Origin: Caldilinea sp. CFX5
GTDB lineage: Bacteria > Chloroflexota > Anaerolineae > Caldilineales > Caldilineaceae
DNA: 64,000 nucleotides
Assembly: GCA_021405325.1 (NCBI GenBank)
Contig: QWII01000001.1
Coordinates: 124,001-188,000, forward strand
Reading direction: 5' to 3'
Shown: one piece after another, positions 18,836 to 28,471 of the stretch
Numbering within the stretch: the first letter of the stretch is position 1
Layout: the number at the start of each line of letters is the position of its first letter
Position numbers and translations under genes: made by a program
Notes under the pieces: model-generated
Seen by the model: only the letters and a program-made list of their open reading frames with translations
Database searches by the model: none
What the model was told of the DNA's origin: nothing

Positions 18836-19732
18836 ATGACTATTACTCCTCTTTTCAGCGTCATCATTCCAACCTATAATCGTGCCTACATTGTTTCTCG
18901 CTCTATCAAAAGTGTACTTAGTCAAACGTTATATGATCTTGAGTTAATTGTTGTAGATGATGGTTCAACCGATCACACAGGGGAAATTGTAAAACAGATC
19001 GATGATCCACGTCTACGCTATGTCTATCAAAAAAATCAAGGAAGATCGAATGCGCGCAATACTGGTGTAAAAGCGGCGCTGGGTAAGTACGTGACCTTTC
19101 TTGATAGCGACGATGAAGCATTACCCGATTGGTTGCAGCAGCTTTCGACTACTTTCTTGGCTAAGGATGTTGGTATTGCTTGCTGTGGAATCAAGATCAT
19201 CAATGTTGATGAACCAGGCAATGAAGAGATAGTACGACCGCATAACTTAGGCGCTGTCTTTGATGGGCAGAAAGGGCTTTTCCTAGCGGGAACCTTCGCC
19301 GTACAGCGCGAAATATTTAAAGCAGTTGGCGGCTTTGTACAAGAGGCTGCACCGCGTGAGAACACAGAGTTGGCATTGCGTTTGATCCCGTACTGTTTAC
19401 AAAAAAGGTACCACATTACATCTATCGATACGGCTCACATACTCTATCATAAACAGCCAATGGTCGATCAAGTTCAGACGCGCAAGCAGGCACAAACGCT
19501 TTTGAATGCAACAAAATACACTTTGCAACACCACTTGCCAAGGCTTAAAAAAACGAGTCAAGCCTATGCCAACTATTGTGCTATTGCAGGTGTCAATGCT
19601 GCACTTCTTGATCAATATGGCGAAGCAAGGCATTTCTTTTTAAACGCAATTTATACACAACCCATAAATTGGCGACACTATGGCCGATTGTTCCTATCTT
19701 TAGTTCCGCCGCTTGGTCGCAAATACTGGTAG
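18836..19732 (+). CDS. GT2 family glycosyltransferase
   Basis: 298 residues. FSVIIPTYNRAYIVSRSIKS, VDDGSTDHTGEIV and TFLDSDDEALPDW give a complete GT2 N-terminal domain. The ATG at 18836 is preceded by GGAGA at a good distance and is preferred over an in-frame TTG at 18824. The C-terminal helices (about 220-298) are not diagnostic. Confidence 0.83.
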   Translation: MTITPLFSVIIPTYNRAYIVSRSIKSVLSQTLYDLELIVVDDGSTDHTGEIVKQIDDPRLRYVYQKNQGRSNARNTGVKAALGKYVTFLDSDDEALPDWLQQLSTTFLAKDVGIACCGIKIINVDEPGNEEIVRPHNLGAVFDGQKGLFLAGTFAVQREIFKAVGGFVQEAAPRENTELALRLIPYCLQKRYHITSIDTAHILYHKQPMVDQVQTRKQAQTLLNATKYTLQHHLPRLKKTSQAYANYCAIAGVNAALLDQYGEARHFFLNAIYTQPINWRHYGRLFLSLVPPLGRKYW

Positions 19733-19781
19733 AGTAGACGATAAGAGCGTTCATTAAATTTCGAGGGATGTATAGTCAATT

Positions 19782-20462
19782 ATGCCAGCCATCTTATCTG
19801 AGGTATTAGCAATTGCCAGGGATACTCGTTGTAATATATTTATTGAATCTGGGACATTTCAAGGAACATCTTGGCGTCGGGCTATTCATTCTGGGATTTT
19901 TGAGCATTGTTATTCAGTAGAAATAGTTCCTAAGCTCTTTGATAACCTATTGAAGCAGTATCCAAATCAACAGAAACATAAACTCTTCTTAGGCCGTAGC
20001 CATGTAGTATTTGCTAGAGATATTTTTCCTTTGTGTACTTCATCGGATCGCATATTCTTCTGGTTAGATGCGCATTTCAGTGCGGGTATAACCGGCGGAT
20101 TTGAGTCTCCATGTCCATTAGTTGACGAATTGCAGATGATTTGTAAATCATGTCCAACTAGAGAAATAGTCATTGCTATTGATGATATTGATGATTTAGG
20201 TGTTATTGATCCTACCGTAGTTGGCAATAATTGGCCGGATCGCACTCTGGTAGAGAATGTAGTTTATAAAATTAACCCTCAGTTCTATTGTCTTGACTAT
20301 ACAGGAAAGGAGCCCAAGCGGTCAAAGTTAGCAAGAGGAGTGCTTGTTTACTCATACCGGCGTCCTTCACGCTTGTATAAGGCTGGGTATCATTCCTTAT
20401 CGTTACGGTTTAGGCAAAATGTTGTACGACAGTTAGCTAGAGTGTATAGGTTCGCAAAATGA
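19782..20462 (+). CDS. Rossmann-fold methyltransferase-like protein of unknown substrate
   Basis: 226 residues. NIFIESGTFQGTSWRRAIHS occupies the place of a SAM loop, YSVEIVPKLFDNLLKQYPN the next strand, and FFWLDAHFSAGITGG carries conserved Asp and His. This pattern recalls TylF- and FkbM-related methyltransferase-like families in surface-glycan loci. I cannot name the substrate. A GAGGGA ribosome site lies about 12 bases before the ATG. Confidence 0.55.
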   Translation: MPAILSEVLAIARDTRCNIFIESGTFQGTSWRRAIHSGIFEHCYSVEIVPKLFDNLLKQYPNQQKHKLFLGRSHVVFARDIFPLCTSSDRIFFWLDAHFSAGITGGFESPCPLVDELQMICKSCPTREIVIAIDDIDDLGVIDPTVVGNNWPDRTLVENVVYKINPQFYCLDYTGKEPKRSKLARGVLVYSYRRPSRLYKAGYHSLSLRFRQNVVRQLARVYRFAK

Positions 20463-20505
20463 CAAATAAGGATTGAGCATTTAATATTAGAGAAGGAAAT
20501 CATAA

Positions 20506-21417
20506 ATGCGCTTAGGATGTTTTATCATCACTTTTAATAGACCAAATATCCTCAAGACAACCATTCAGACTATCCTCAGCCAAACTCAGCCACCAGAATG
20601 CATCCTGGTGATCGACAATGGCGATGCCTCAGCAACGGCAGAGGTACTACGTGAGTTTGATCATACTGTGATTATGCACCACCCGCTTGGTAACAATCTT
20701 GGTCCGGCAGCTGCAGAAGCATTTGGTTTGAACTGGTTCTGTGAACAGGGATATGACTGGGTCTACTGGGTAGATGATGACAATCCCCCAATTTTTCCTG
20801 ATACACTTAAACGGCTCCTTGCCATCGTTCCACGGCTAGACCGAATCGAAGACGTCGGTGGTGTGGCCGCTGTTGGTCAGTTATTTGACTGGAAACAAGG
20901 TCAGGTAAAACGCTTATCCGATGCAGCGCTCCAGGGCATTATTGATGTCGATGTCGTGGGTGGTGGCAGTCAATTTATCTTACGTTGTGAAGCAGTCAAA
21001 AACATAGCATTGCCAGACGAACGCCTCTTCATCGACTTCGAGGATACCGAATATTGTCTTCGCCTGCGGAGAGCAGGCTATCGCTTACTTGTTGATGGGG
21101 ACTTCATGCATCTGCATCGAGAAAGCTTTGGTCGACTCAATCACTCGGCCAAGAAAAAGCTCAATCTATCTAAACAGCTTACTAGCCCATGGCGTCAGTA
21201 TTACTCGACCCGCAATTATATCTATGCCATGCAGAGTACATTTGGGCGCCCAGATCTAGCAAGACGCAAAGCAGCGAAGTCGGTTGTCCGTGGATTAGCT
21301 GCTTGGGTACATGGTATCAACTATGGATTAGCGTTTAGCCGACTGCAATGGCGGGCGGTGGTTGATGGTTACCGTGGCCGGTTAGGTCGTACGGTTCTAC
21401 CAAAACCTAAATATTAA
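20506..21417 (+). CDS. GT2 family glycosyltransferase (rhamnosyl/galactofuranosyl-like subgroup)
   Basis: 303 residues. The start CFIITFNRPNILKTTIQTIL, the donor block ILVIDNGDASATAEVLREF and WVYWVDDDNPPIFPDTL as metal motif resemble the WbbL/GlfT-like subgroup that transfers rhamnose or galactofuranose. DFEDTEYCLRLRRAGYRLL gives the catalytic-base region. AAGGA precedes the ATG. The sugar assignment is only a family tendency. Confidence 0.8.
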   Translation: MRLGCFIITFNRPNILKTTIQTILSQTQPPECILVIDNGDASATAEVLREFDHTVIMHHPLGNNLGPAAAEAFGLNWFCEQGYDWVYWVDDDNPPIFPDTLKRLLAIVPRLDRIEDVGGVAAVGQLFDWKQGQVKRLSDAALQGIIDVDVVGGGSQFILRCEAVKNIALPDERLFIDFEDTEYCLRLRRAGYRLLVDGDFMHLHRESFGRLNHSAKKKLNLSKQLTSPWRQYYSTRNYIYAMQSTFGRPDLARRKAAKSVVRGLAAWVHGINYGLAFSRLQWRAVVDGYRGRLGRTVLPKPKY

Positions 21418-21459
21418 CAACTTATGTAGGATAGCGCGGATCAAATCGTCTAAAATCAA

Positions 21460-22410
21460 ATGAATGATTCTCCAATCTTTAGCGTCATCATCCCAACTTA
21501 TAACCGGGCATTTCTTTTGGCGCGTGCTATACATAGTGTATTAGAACAAACTTTCCAGGGTTTTGAACTTATTATTGTCGATGATTTTTCGACCGATAAT
21601 ACGTTCAGCATTGTCGAATCATTTATCGATCCTCGGATTATTTACTTGCGCCATACCCACAATAAAGGTGCGGCTGCAACGCGAAATTCAGGTATTAAGT
21701 ACGCTCGTGGCGAATATGTCGCCTTTCTTGATGATGATGATGAATATTTTCCACAGTTTCTGATGGAAATGAATTTAGCCTTATCGGCAACATCACCCAA
21801 TGTTGGATTCGCTTGGTGCAGTACGCTTACGGTTCGTGACTCTGCGGATGGTGAACAGAAGGTATGGGAAGGTGCTTGGCAACCTACTTATCAGAACCGC
21901 GATCAAGCATATCGCTCATTTCTTCATTCTCGGCGTATTGGTACAAACTGCGGGCTAACGATTCGGAGTACATGTTTTGATGTAGTTGGGTTGTTTGATG
22001 AGACAATGTCAAAAGCTGAAGATACAGATTTTTTAATTCGCATCGTTCGTCATTTTGATTTCACAGTTATACCTGTCACATTAGTCAAAGTCCACCAGCA
22101 TACTGGTACGCGCTTGACATTTTATGACAGGCGCATGGCTGAAGCCTATGAGCTAATCATCCAAAAACATTTAGCTACACTAACCACCAATCCCCAATTA
22201 GGGTCTACCCTTTATTACAAAACTGGTTGGCTATATTATCATGGCGGAGACACAGCCAAGGCACGACAATATATGTTGATGGCGCTACGTTGCAGACCCT
22301 TTTATCTAAAAACTTGGGCTACAATGCTTACACACGAACTGTTTAGAAAGCAAGCAACGCAGCTACATAAACAGCTCTCACGATTGAAGAGCCATATATT
22401 ACGTATATAG
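21460..22410 (+). CDS. GT2 family glycosyltransferase
   Basis: 316 residues. FSVIIPTYNRAFLLARAIHS, IIVDDFSTDNT and AFLDDDDEYFPQF are clear GT2 motifs. The C-terminus (LYYKTGWLYYHGGDTAKARQ) resembles a TPR-like helical repeat often attached to GT2 enzymes. It is a close architectural match to the enzyme at 18836, so the two may be old paralogues. Confidence 0.83.
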   Translation: MNDSPIFSVIIPTYNRAFLLARAIHSVLEQTFQGFELIIVDDFSTDNTFSIVESFIDPRIIYLRHTHNKGAAATRNSGIKYARGEYVAFLDDDDEYFPQFLMEMNLALSATSPNVGFAWCSTLTVRDSADGEQKVWEGAWQPTYQNRDQAYRSFLHSRRIGTNCGLTIRSTCFDVVGLFDETMSKAEDTDFLIRIVRHFDFTVIPVTLVKVHQHTGTRLTFYDRRMAEAYELIIQKHLATLTTNPQLGSTLYYKTGWLYYHGGDTAKARQYMLMALRCRPFYLKTWATMLTHELFRKQATQLHKQLSRLKSHILRI

Positions 22411-22412
22411 AA

Positions 22413-23347
22413 ATGTGGCTGCGCTTTAAGGTCACTCTGCCAGATAAAAATATCCCATGGAATTTTAAAATGGCGAATAATACAATCATGCGCTTTGCTT
22501 ATAAAGCAGCCAGGGCTGCTCATAATTCAGGTTTTTCGAACAATCATATCTACCGTTCATGTGTATCCTTGCTAAAGCAAGCCTTAATTTTTAAATCTCC
22601 AAATTTGTCGCGGCAATTTGTAAAATTGGATTTTCATAATCAAAAACTATTTGTACCCTATCAACTCTTTTATGACTATTGTCATAAAGATTTTGAGCCA
22701 ACAACACGACGTCTGATTGAAACCAGCATTCAACCTGGAATGACCTTTGTTGATGTCGGTGCCAACATCGGTTATTACAGCGTATTCGCTGGACAGCTAA
22801 GTGGAGATAAAGGAAAAATCTTTGCAATAGAACCAGCCCCTGACAATCTTGAGTTTTTGAGGCAAAACATCACCTTAAATCATCTTACAAATGTCGAAAT
22901 TTTTCCATGTGCAGTAGGAAATAAACTAACCACTCGTACTTTTTTCTACGCCAGACTGGTACTCTACATAGTTTCTATGCAGAACGCAATGAGGTATCAG
23001 TTCAGCCGATCCAAGTCGAGCAAGTAAGGCTTGATGATATATTACCCGCCAAAGTAGACTTTGTTAAAATTGATGTGGAAGGTAGTGAGATTGAAGTTAT
23101 TCAAGGAATGAAGCGATTGATAGGCGGCAACCCGGAGATTCAACTACTTGTCGAATGGAATCCACGATTTATGCAACGCGCTGGTTACACAGTTGATGCA
23201 TTGCCCCAATTGCTATTAGATATGAATTTTTATTTAGAAACTCAGGGCCAGCCACTGGATTATGAAGAGACAAATCGGTTATTGCAATCTGGGGCTTTAG
23301 GGGCAAAGTGGTATGCTAATTTATACGCGCGTCGCGTTAATTTATAA
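22413..23347 (+). pseudogene. FkbM-family methyltransferase split by a -1 frameshift
   Basis: FkbM enzymes O-methylate sugars or polyketides. Frame one (22413-23027) carries TFVDVGANIGYYSVFAGQLS and FAIEPAPDNLEFLRQNITLN. The conserved end continues in another frame up to 23347, with VDFVKIDVEGSEIEVIQGMK. Reading switches cleanly at six T followed by C (22940-22946), giving a single protein of about 311 residues. The heptamer is T-TTT-TTC in phase with the upstream frame, exactly a -1 slippery sequence; a lost T in sequencing or in the genome would look the same. ATG at 22413 or 22470 may be the start. Both halves look conserved, so the frameshift is recent, an artefact, or programmed. Confidence 0.82.
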
Positions 23348-23407
23348 ATAAAAAGTATAAAATTTCCCACTGTAGGGTTATGATTTTACCTAAGATTTTA
23401 ATTCATT

Positions 23408-24565
23408 ATGAAAATCTTGTACTTAATTGATACACTTGAAATAGGCGGCGCAGAAAAGAGTATTCTTGAAATTGCAAGTCACTTTTGCACTGTCACTCCT
23501 ATCGTCTGTCACCTATACCCTGGTGACAGGCTTAAAGCAGCCTATGAGCAAGCAGGCATCCACACAATTTCGCTAAACCTGCCAGGCAAATATTCATTTA
23601 GCCAAGCAATCTTAGCCATTCAAGCAATCCTAAATCGAGAGCAAGTTGATATGCTTCACACTACCCTTTTTCGGGCCGATATGGTTGGCCGCGTCGCTGG
23701 GCATAGGCTTGACATTCCAGTGATTAGTAGTTTTGTTAACGAGGCTTATACGCCACTTCGGTTGGAGAAGTCATCTTTACTCTCTCGTGTTAAATTACGG
23801 GGCATCCAAATCATGGATGCACTAACCGCACGTTGGTGTACCCATTTTACGGCTAATTCAGAGACAATTAAGACGGCTAATGCCAAAGCACTATGTTTGC
23901 CTGCAAGTAAAATCACTGTGATTTATCGAGGAAGAGATCCAAAACAGTATGGTCAGGCCCCTTCTGATAGGATTGAACAGTTGCGTAAAGAATTCGACTT
24001 ACATCCAAGCAGACCTGTCTTATTAAATGTTGCTCGTTTATTGCAGCGCAAAGGACAACGTGAACTCGTCCAAGCAATGGCTGAAATTCGAAAAATTTAC
24101 TCAACAGCTCTACTATTAATCGTTGGCGAAGGGGGATACCGCCCAGATCTGGAACAGTTAATACATGAATTAGATGTCGCTCATAATGTAAAACTGATAG
24201 GCCAACGCGATGATATTTCAGAGTTATTGCATCTATCAGACGTATTCATATTCCCCTCCCATTATGAAGGCTATCCAGGTGCATTAGTTGAGGCGATGTT
24301 TGCAGGTTGCCCAATTGTGGCATCCGATATTCCAGTACATCGTGAAGCAATTGAGCCAGGTAAAACTGGGATATTGACTACGGTAAAGGAACCTTTGGAA
24401 TTAGCCCAGAGTGTGATTACTATGTTGCGTAATCGCGAAGATGCAAGCAGGATGGGACAAAATGCACAGCAAGTTGCCTTAGGGCGCTTTAAGATTGAAG
24501 GGGTCGCAGCCCAACATGAACAGCTTTATACAGAGGTTTTACAGAAACGGAAATCAATAAATTGA
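23408..24565 (+). CDS. GT4 family glycosyltransferase
   Basis: 385 residues with a textbook GT4 layout. The N-terminal LYLIDTLEIGGAEKSILEIA contains the Gly-Gly-Ala-Glu motif, LLNVARLLQRKGQRELVQAM opens the donor domain, and SHYEGYPGALVEAMFAGCP is the Glu-x7-Glu site. The stop overlaps the TTG start of the next GT4 gene by four bases. Confidence 0.86.
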   Translation: MKILYLIDTLEIGGAEKSILEIASHFCTVTPIVCHLYPGDRLKAAYEQAGIHTISLNLPGKYSFSQAILAIQAILNREQVDMLHTTLFRADMVGRVAGHRLDIPVISSFVNEAYTPLRLEKSSLLSRVKLRGIQIMDALTARWCTHFTANSETIKTANAKALCLPASKITVIYRGRDPKQYGQAPSDRIEQLRKEFDLHPSRPVLLNVARLLQRKGQRELVQAMAEIRKIYSTALLLIVGEGGYRPDLEQLIHELDVAHNVKLIGQRDDISELLHLSDVFIFPSHYEGYPGALVEAMFAGCPIVASDIPVHREAIEPGKTGILTTVKEPLELAQSVITMLRNREDASRMGQNAQQVALGRFKIEGVAAQHEQLYTEVLQKRKSIN

Positions 24566-25701
24566 GAATTTTACAGCTTGTCCAAAAGCCACAACGACGT
24601 GGGGCAGAAATTTTTGTCGCTCAACTAAATGCAGCATTACATTCCCAAGGCCATATAACGCAAACAGTGTACTTATACCCGCATAAAGAATCCAAAGCGC
24701 TCACCCTAACATCTAGAGACCAATTACTTGCCGGTAGTGAAGCGCATTCGTTAGAAAAAATATTTGGTGTCCATCCTGGTCTGTTACAGAAATTACACAA
24801 AGCAGTTGATAAATTCCAACCAGATATAATTCAAGTAAATGGAGCTAGTACAGTCAAATATGGTGCCTTCCTGCGCTTGACTTCACGTCGCCAGCCTTGG
24901 GTACTGATCTACCGCAATATTGGTAATCCGCAAGATTGGGTACGTGGGTGGCAAAGATACTTTTTTTATCAATGGTTCGTCATACCGCAAGTAGATGGCG
25001 TCATAGGTGTTAGCCAGGCAACACTGAATGTAGTCAAATCATTTTATCAGCTTAACATACCGATCCGGTATATTCCGAATGGTATAGAGATCTCTAAATC
25101 CTTTATCTATTCCAATGAGCAAGTTCGCAACTGCACACAGACGCCACTAGGCGCTTGCACCTTATTATTTGTTGGCAATCTTAGTCTAGAGAAACGAGTA
25201 GATCGTTTGCTAAGGGTTGTCGACAGAGTCACTAAACAAATGCCTGAACTATATGTATGGCTAGTTGGTGACGGTCCACAACGCCTGGCGTTGGAGGCAC
25301 AGGTGAAAGCGTTGAGTCTTGAGCGTAATGTCCGCTTTCTGGGTGTCCAGGAAAATGTATCTTCATTTATGGCTGCTGCTGATCTGTTCATGTTAACTAG
25401 TGATACAGAGGGAATTCCCGCAGTTATTTTAGAAGCAGGTGCACAGGGTCTGCCGGTTATAGCCACTCAGGTTGGCGGCATACCAGAATGCATACTAGAT
25501 GGTGAAACAGGCTTATTGGTTGAGCCACAAGATGAAGTTGGTTTAGCAAAGGCAGTGTTAGGCTTACTAAGCGATCCAATCCAACGCCGCACCATGGGAC
25601 ACAAAGCCCAGGTTTGGATACGCGAGAACTTTGCCATAGACCAAATTGCACAGCACTATTTAGCCTTTTACTCAGAAGTTTTGCTTCACAAGTACCAATA
25701 A
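24562..25701 (+). CDS. GT4 family glycosyltransferase
   Basis: 379 residues. Starts at TTG in a TTGA overlap with the previous gene, the only start that keeps the beginning of the fold (ILQLVQKPQRRGAEIFVAQL). LLFVGNLSLEKRVDRLLRVV and TSDTEGIPAVILEAGAQGLP give the donor-binding half. Like its neighbour it probably acts on lipid-linked repeat units at the cytoplasmic membrane face. Confidence 0.85.
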   Translation: MRILQLVQKPQRRGAEIFVAQLNAALHSQGHITQTVYLYPHKESKALTLTSRDQLLAGSEAHSLEKIFGVHPGLLQKLHKAVDKFQPDIIQVNGASTVKYGAFLRLTSRRQPWVLIYRNIGNPQDWVRGWQRYFFYQWFVIPQVDGVIGVSQATLNVVKSFYQLNIPIRYIPNGIEISKSFIYSNEQVRNCTQTPLGACTLLFVGNLSLEKRVDRLLRVVDRVTKQMPELYVWLVGDGPQRLALEAQVKALSLERNVRFLGVQENVSSFMAAADLFMLTSDTEGIPAVILEAGAQGLPVIATQVGGIPECILDGETGLLVEPQDEVGLAKAVLGLLSDPIQRRTMGHKAQVWIRENFAIDQIAQHYLAFYSEVLLHKYQ

Positions 25702-25719
25702 GAACGGCAAGTGTATAAA

Positions 25720-26511
25720 ATGCATACAGTAAAAACAAATACTTCTAAGCATTTTTATGACAAAACGTATGCAGATGGTAGTTATGGTGCAGCAAAGCAA
25801 AAAATCAACAAAATTCATTATCGCGAAGCAAATTCATTTATTAATGAATTTCAACTATCAAACAAACGTTGCCTTGAAGTTGGGTGTGGAATAGGATTAT
25901 TGCAGGATTCAGCCATAGACTATGTTGGTATCGACATAACTGAATCAGTAGGTAAGCATCTTCATAAACCGTTTGTAGTTTGTGATGGTGCTGAATTGCC
26001 TTTCCCTAACAATAATTTTGATGCAATTTGGAGCATTACAACCTTAGAACATGTTCCTAATCCTGAAAAAGCTCTTTCCGAAATGCGACGAGTTCTCAAA
26101 AATGGCGGATTATTATATTTACATCCGGCTTGGTTCTGTAAGCCTTGGGCAGCGCAAGGGTACCCAGTGAGACCCTACAGTGATTTCAGTCTAAGCGGAA
26201 AAATAATTAAAGCATCCATCCTTGCCCGTAATTCTAAAGTGGGCCGATATATACCGATCTTCTGGCATCGACTCATGAGGTTGGCTGTTTGGCTAAATAA
26301 TCATCCTAACTTAAGGCTAAAATTTAGAGAACTCCATCCTAATTATGAAAAATTTTGGATGCCGGACTCTGATGCTATCAATTCAATCGATCCCTTTGAA
26401 GTTATTCTGTGGTTTTTATCACGCGGGGACGAATGTATATCACAACCAGATCATGTGTCACAGTTCTTTGTCAACTCGAAGAGTATCATTTTGCGTATTA
26501 ACAAAGTTTAG
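25720..26511 (+). CDS. SAM-dependent methyltransferase
   Basis: About 263 residues. RCLEVGCGIGLLQDSAIDYV is the SAM loop, ELPFPNNNFDAIWSITTLEH motif II, and ALSEMRRVLKNGGLLYLHPA motif III. The C-terminal third is specific to this protein. I take the ATG at 25720; a GTG nine bases earlier is also in frame. The 140 bases after it, up to the next gene, show no feature except the ribosome site at 26642. Confidence 0.8.
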   Translation: MHTVKTNTSKHFYDKTYADGSYGAAKQKINKIHYREANSFINEFQLSNKRCLEVGCGIGLLQDSAIDYVGIDITESVGKHLHKPFVVCDGAELPFPNNNFDAIWSITTLEHVPNPEKALSEMRRVLKNGGLLYLHPAWFCKPWAAQGYPVRPYSDFSLSGKIIKASILARNSKVGRYIPIFWHRLMRLAVWLNNHPNLRLKFRELHPNYEKFWMPDSDAINSIDPFEVILWFLSRGDECISQPDHVSQFFVNSKSIILRINKV

Positions 26512-26654
26512 GTTCATTCGGTTTGATAATAGTACCCTGGGGTTTTCACTTCTGCTAACTACCTTATTATTAAGCCGTATCTTGCTTTTATTAACAAGCT
26601 GTTATGCGCAGGCGGGGTTTAGACCAAGGCAGAGAGAATATAGAGAGGAAATTT

Positions 26655-27632
26655 ATGCGTGTATTGATAACCGGTGGAGCAGGCTTTATCGGTAGCCACT
26701 TAACTCAAGCCCTGTTAGAGCGCGGTGACTGCGTTAGTATTTTGGATAATCTGAGTACGGGGCGTTTTGAAAATATTCAGAAATTTGTCGATCATCCGCG
26801 TTTCAGCTTTGGAATTGATGATCTAGACAATGCACTTGTGCTTGATCGTTTAGCAAGTCAGGCTGATGCTATTATTCATTTAGCCGCAGCCGTGGGGGTA
26901 CAACTAGTGGTTGAACGGCCCACAGAAACAATCGAAACCAATGTTCTCGGTACCCATTCGGTCTTAGCTACGGCGCGACGCTATCGCTGCCGCACGATTA
27001 TTGCCAGTACCAGTGAAGTCTATGGGAAGGGGATCAGCATCCCGTTTCGAGAAGACGATGATATACTCCTTGGCCCTTCTAGTCGTAGTCGTTGGTGCTA
27101 TGCCGCCAGTAAATTATTAGATGAGTTTCTAGGGATCGCCGCATATCGGGAATACAGTCTGCCAGTTACTATTGTACGCTTTTTCAATACGGTCGGACCC
27201 CGCCAAACAGGTCGATACGGCATGGTCATTCCACGCTTCGTGCAACAAGCATTGCAGAATAAACCGATTAGTGTATATGGTGATGGAGAACAGAGCCGCT
27301 GCTTCTGCCATGTTGCTGATACTATTGATGCCCTGATTCGCTTACTAGAAGTACCTCAACATACTGCTGGCGAAATTTATAATATTGGTAGTACCGAGGA
27401 GATCACAATCAATGAACTTGCGGCTTGTGTGATTAAAGCTTCTGGAAGTACATCAAAAGTACAATATATTCCCTATAGTGAAGCATACGCACCAGGTTTT
27501 GAAGATATGCGCCGTCGTGTACCTGACACAACAAAACTATATCAGGCAACGGGCTGGCATCCGCTCCATAACTTAGAGCAAATTTTACAAGATGTCATTG
27601 ATTTTGAGCGTGCGCATATTACCAGTGACTAA
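26655..27632 (+). CDS. NAD-dependent NDP-sugar epimerase/dehydratase, copy 1
   Basis: Extended short-chain dehydrogenase of 325 residues. It has the NAD loop (GGAGFIGSHL, residues 7-16), a catalytic STSEVYG segment and the YAASK motif. The family includes UDP-glucose 4-epimerase, UDP-xylose synthase and related enzymes; the exact reaction cannot be read here. The ATG at 26655 follows GAGAGGAA and matches the start of copy 2. It aligns without gaps to the enzyme at 30966 over nearly its whole length, but its codons are AT-rich while copy 2 is GC-rich. A deacetylase gene follows 17 bases on, as a paired module. Confidence 0.85.
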   Translation: MRVLITGGAGFIGSHLTQALLERGDCVSILDNLSTGRFENIQKFVDHPRFSFGIDDLDNALVLDRLASQADAIIHLAAAVGVQLVVERPTETIETNVLGTHSVLATARRYRCRTIIASTSEVYGKGISIPFREDDDILLGPSSRSRWCYAASKLLDEFLGIAAYREYSLPVTIVRFFNTVGPRQTGRYGMVIPRFVQQALQNKPISVYGDGEQSRCFCHVADTIDALIRLLEVPQHTAGEIYNIGSTEEITINELAACVIKASGSTSKVQYIPYSEAYAPGFEDMRRRVPDTTKLYQATGWHPLHNLEQILQDVIDFERAHITSD

Positions 27633-27649
27633 TTGAGGATGATGTTTGT

Positions 27650-28432
27650 ATGACAGTAAGACGACTGACCCAACTTACTATCAAAAGCGCACTATTTCTG
27701 ACGGCGGCGTTGCGACCAAACGCCAATCCTGGTTGCAACTTTCTGGCTTACCACAGTGTTAGCGGTCAGGTACCTACTGAGATGGATTTGGCGCCTGTGA
27801 TATTTGAGCGCCAACTGACTTTCTTAGCCGACACAGCACGAGTAATCGGATATGATCCTGCATTTTCCCAATTACAGTCAGACCAAATAGGAAATAAGCC
27901 TGGTTTAGTCTTAACCTTCGATGATGCCTACCTAAACTTTTACACGCATGTCTTTCCGCTATTACAACGTCTAAATCTGCCTGCGATTCTTTTTGTCCCT
28001 ACAGGCTTTATTGAGGAACGAATTGCTTATCCTATGCCCGACAATTTTGGCTTGACAATTGAGCCGGTGACATGGGAAATGTTAGGCGAGATGGCCGCAT
28101 CTGGCCTAGTAACACTAGGAGCGCACACCCATACCCATCCAGTTTTGACCAAAGTATCACTGGCGCAATTGGAAGAAGAGTTGGCCCGACCGCTTGAACT
28201 GTTTCAGAAGCGTTTGGGACTAACGCCACGCCATTTTGCCTATCCCAGAGCCATCTGGAATATAGAAGTGGAAAAGGTAGTGATGCGTTATTACCAGTCG
28301 GCGGTGGTAGCGGGTGGGAAACGGGCAACAATCGGCAGTTTTCATCCCTATCGGATCCCCAGGTTAACCATCCGCCGCAGCGATAGTTGGTCGTATTTTC
28401 TCCTTAAGGTACATAGCCGTATAAGCAATTGA
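27650..28432 (+). CDS. polysaccharide deacetylase family protein, copy 1
   Basis: 260 residues, NodB-homology (CE4) fold. LVLTFDDAYLNFYTHVFPLL carries the catalytic Asp-Asp pair and TLGAHTHTHPVL the His-x3-His metal ligands. FAYPRAIWN corresponds to the later Tyr-Pro motif. Such enzymes remove acetyl groups from N-acetylated sugars or related polymers. There is no signal peptide, so a cytoplasmic or lipid-linked substrate is likely. It is closely related to the protein at 33536. GAGG precedes the ATG. Confidence 0.83.
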   Translation: MTVRRLTQLTIKSALFLTAALRPNANPGCNFLAYHSVSGQVPTEMDLAPVIFERQLTFLADTARVIGYDPAFSQLQSDQIGNKPGLVLTFDDAYLNFYTHVFPLLQRLNLPAILFVPTGFIEERIAYPMPDNFGLTIEPVTWEMLGEMAASGLVTLGAHTHTHPVLTKVSLAQLEEELARPLELFQKRLGLTPRHFAYPRAIWNIEVEKVVMRYYQSAVVAGGKRATIGSFHPYRIPRLTIRRSDSWSYFLLKVHSRISN

Positions 28433-28471
28433 AACACATCGAATTCAGAGTTGCAAGGAACAAGGAAATGC

